5,607 nucleotides of DNA from CAYHMW01 sp964357925 (GTDB lineage: Bacteria > Patescibacteriota > Microgenomatia > UBA8517), in assembly GCA_964357925.1 (NCBI GenBank), contig CAYHMW010000037.1:1-5607 (forward strand), given 5' to 3'. Under the pieces are notes generated by a model that did not search any database, was not told where the DNA came from, and worked only from the letters and a program-made list of their open reading frames with translations. Position 1 is the stretch's first letter; every line of letters starts with the position of its first letter. This document shows positions 4,802-5,607 of the stretch, piece by piece. The position numbers were made by a program, and so were the translations under genes.

Positions 4802-5607
4802 AGAGGAAGTTGATGGTTGTTTTTTGTTCGGTGGCTATTGTTTTCAGTTTTTTGTTTTTTCAGCGGTCAATTTGGGATAGTAAAACTAGACTTTCTTTAG
4901 TTGTTCCAGATGGTGAGAATGTATCTGTATTGGTATTTGATCCGTTTGCCGGTACTTTGGTTCGTGTTTTGATTCCTGGAAATACCGAGGTTTTGGCTGC
5001 TGGGCAGTATGGCGTGTGGAGTATTGGTAGTCTTTGGGAATTAGGAGAGAGTGAGGGAGTGGGTGGTGAGCTACTGGCCAATACAGTTTCAAAGTCACTT
5101 GGATTGCCCGTTGAGCATTGGGCTTCTTCTGGTGCACTTTTGTATTCGAAAGGTAAAATATCTGCTCTTGTATCGCCTTTTAGGATCCGGGAATCAAGTT
5201 TAGGAATGGTCGACCGAATTCGGCTTGCAATGTTTGTTTGGAGTTTGTCTTCCGGGGGGATTTATAAAATTGATTTGACTGAAACAGGATATTTGGTACG
5301 CACTGAGATATCGGGTGGGGATTCTGGTTTTAAGCCTAGGAGTAATGTTCCAGAACGATTAAGTGCGTTGTTTTCTGTTCCTGAGGTGTCTGACGAAGCA
5401 CTTGCTATTTCAGTTGTTAATTCTACTGGCGATTGGGGATACTCAGAGCACGTAAGTGGGGTGGTAGATGGAGTGGGAGGACGTGTTCTTGCAATTGCTG
5501 ATGAAGATGCTGTGCCCGGCGATTGTAATATTTTCTATGAAGTTGATAGTGTGACGGTTGATGTTTTGTCGATGGTATTGGGGTGCGAAACTAAAATGAC
5601 GGAAGTT
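4798..5607 (+). CDS. Membrane-anchored LytR/LCP-like protein with LytR_C domain, 3' end outside window
   Basis: 270 codons are open to the window edge. The N-terminus is a signal anchor: MKRK, a hydrophobic segment at about 5-21, then the soluble part outside. Residues 33-125 look like a reduced LCP (LytR-Cps2A-Psr) domain: VSVLVFDPFAGTLVRVLIPGNTEV (42-65) matches the LCP strand ending IPRDT, and IGSLWELGESEGVGGELL then LGLPVEHW (101-108) matches the LNAAY..GG..LL...LGIPID region. The key Arg-Asp of IPRDT is Gly61-Asn62, so lipid-phosphate transferase activity is doubtful. Residues 203-263 resemble a LytR_C domain (ISVVNSTGDWGYSEHVSGVV onward) with two cysteines, C243 and C263, that could form a disulfide. 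True LCP enzymes attach glycopolymers to peptidoglycan; here a wall-associated structural or binding role is more likely. ATG 4798 is backed by AAAGGA and overlaps the antiporter stop. Probably only a short tail is missing. Confidence 0.75.
   Translation, partial: MKRKLMVVFCSVAIVFSFLFFQRSIWDSKTRLSLVVPDGENVSVLVFDPFAGTLVRVLIPGNTEVLAAGQYGVWSIGSLWELGESEGVGGELLANTVSKSLGLPVEHWASSGALLYSKGKISALVSPFRIRESSLGMVDRIRLAMFVWSLSSGGIYKIDLTETGYLVRTEISGGDSGFKPRSNVPERLSALFSVPEVSDEALAISVVNSTGDWGYSEHVSGVVDGVGGRVLAIADEDAVPGDCNIFYEVDSVTVDVLSMVLGCETKMTEV

Noticed and set aside
4860..5137. Two minus-strand ORFs opposite the LCP-like gene
   Set aside because: They overlap each other and the recognisable LCP-like coding frame, with biased Ser/Pro/His composition typical of antisense frames.
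1..5607. CRISPR array, transposase, integrase, toxin-antitoxin or defence genes
   Set aside because: I looked for these on both strands and saw no regularly spaced direct repeats and no characteristic motifs.

Overview
The window looks like a piece of a small, moderately AT-rich bacterial genome. The best guess is a Candidate Phyla Radiation (Patescibacteria) member, possibly Microgenomates. This rests on gene content and resemblance to families I recall from that group: an EF-P with Arg at the loop tip, a short TraR/DksA-like protein with a DNAAPDIEADEQFGHDR-type stretch, a minimal RluA, a KefB-type exchanger, and a degenerate LytR/LCP-like protein with a LytR_C tail. No rRNA or search result was available, so the taxonomy is inference. 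TGA acts as a stop for several genes, so the code appears standard (table 11), not the UGA-Gly code of Gracilibacteria.

Left end (1-142): the 5' part of a minus-strand tRNA-Leu(CAA) runs off the window edge. An AT-rich divergent intergenic region follows, with a weak promoter candidate for the tRNA and a better one reading right. Region 143-900 (+): a small zinc-ribbon ORF whose 3' end lies in an inverted-repeat element (ATTCCCGC...GCGGGAAT) overlaps, by ATGA, the start of a complete efp gene. Region 897-1358 (-): a small membrane protein with conserved-looking His/Asp residues meets efp tail to tail, with overlapping stop codons. Region 1359-1397: a very short divergent region in which overlapping promoter candidates can be proposed for both directions, each giving a very short or absent 5' leader.

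Region 1391-5607 (+): five tightly packed genes with gaps of +3, -4, +1 and -4 nt, almost certainly one operon. They are a polytopic membrane protein resembling a catalytically degenerate Lgt, a TraR/DksA C4 zinc-finger protein, a 23S-type RluA pseudouridine synthase, a KefB-like K+/H+ antiporter with a Rossmann (TrkA-N/RCK) domain, and a membrane-anchored LCP-like/LytR_C protein cut by the window end. The block mixes translation or transcription accessory functions (TraR/DksA, RluA) with envelope and ion homeostasis functions (Lgt-like, Kef, LCP-like). The TraR/DksA-RluA pair recalls the Bacillus ylyA-lspA-ylyB cluster.

I found no clear defence system, CRISPR array, integrase or phage gene. 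The most interesting points are the repeat-extended zinc-ribbon ORF upstream of efp, the Arg32 EF-P, the apparently inactive Lgt-like and LCP-like proteins, and a strong intragenic hairpin at the domain junction of the kef gene that shares its core with the intergenic repeat.
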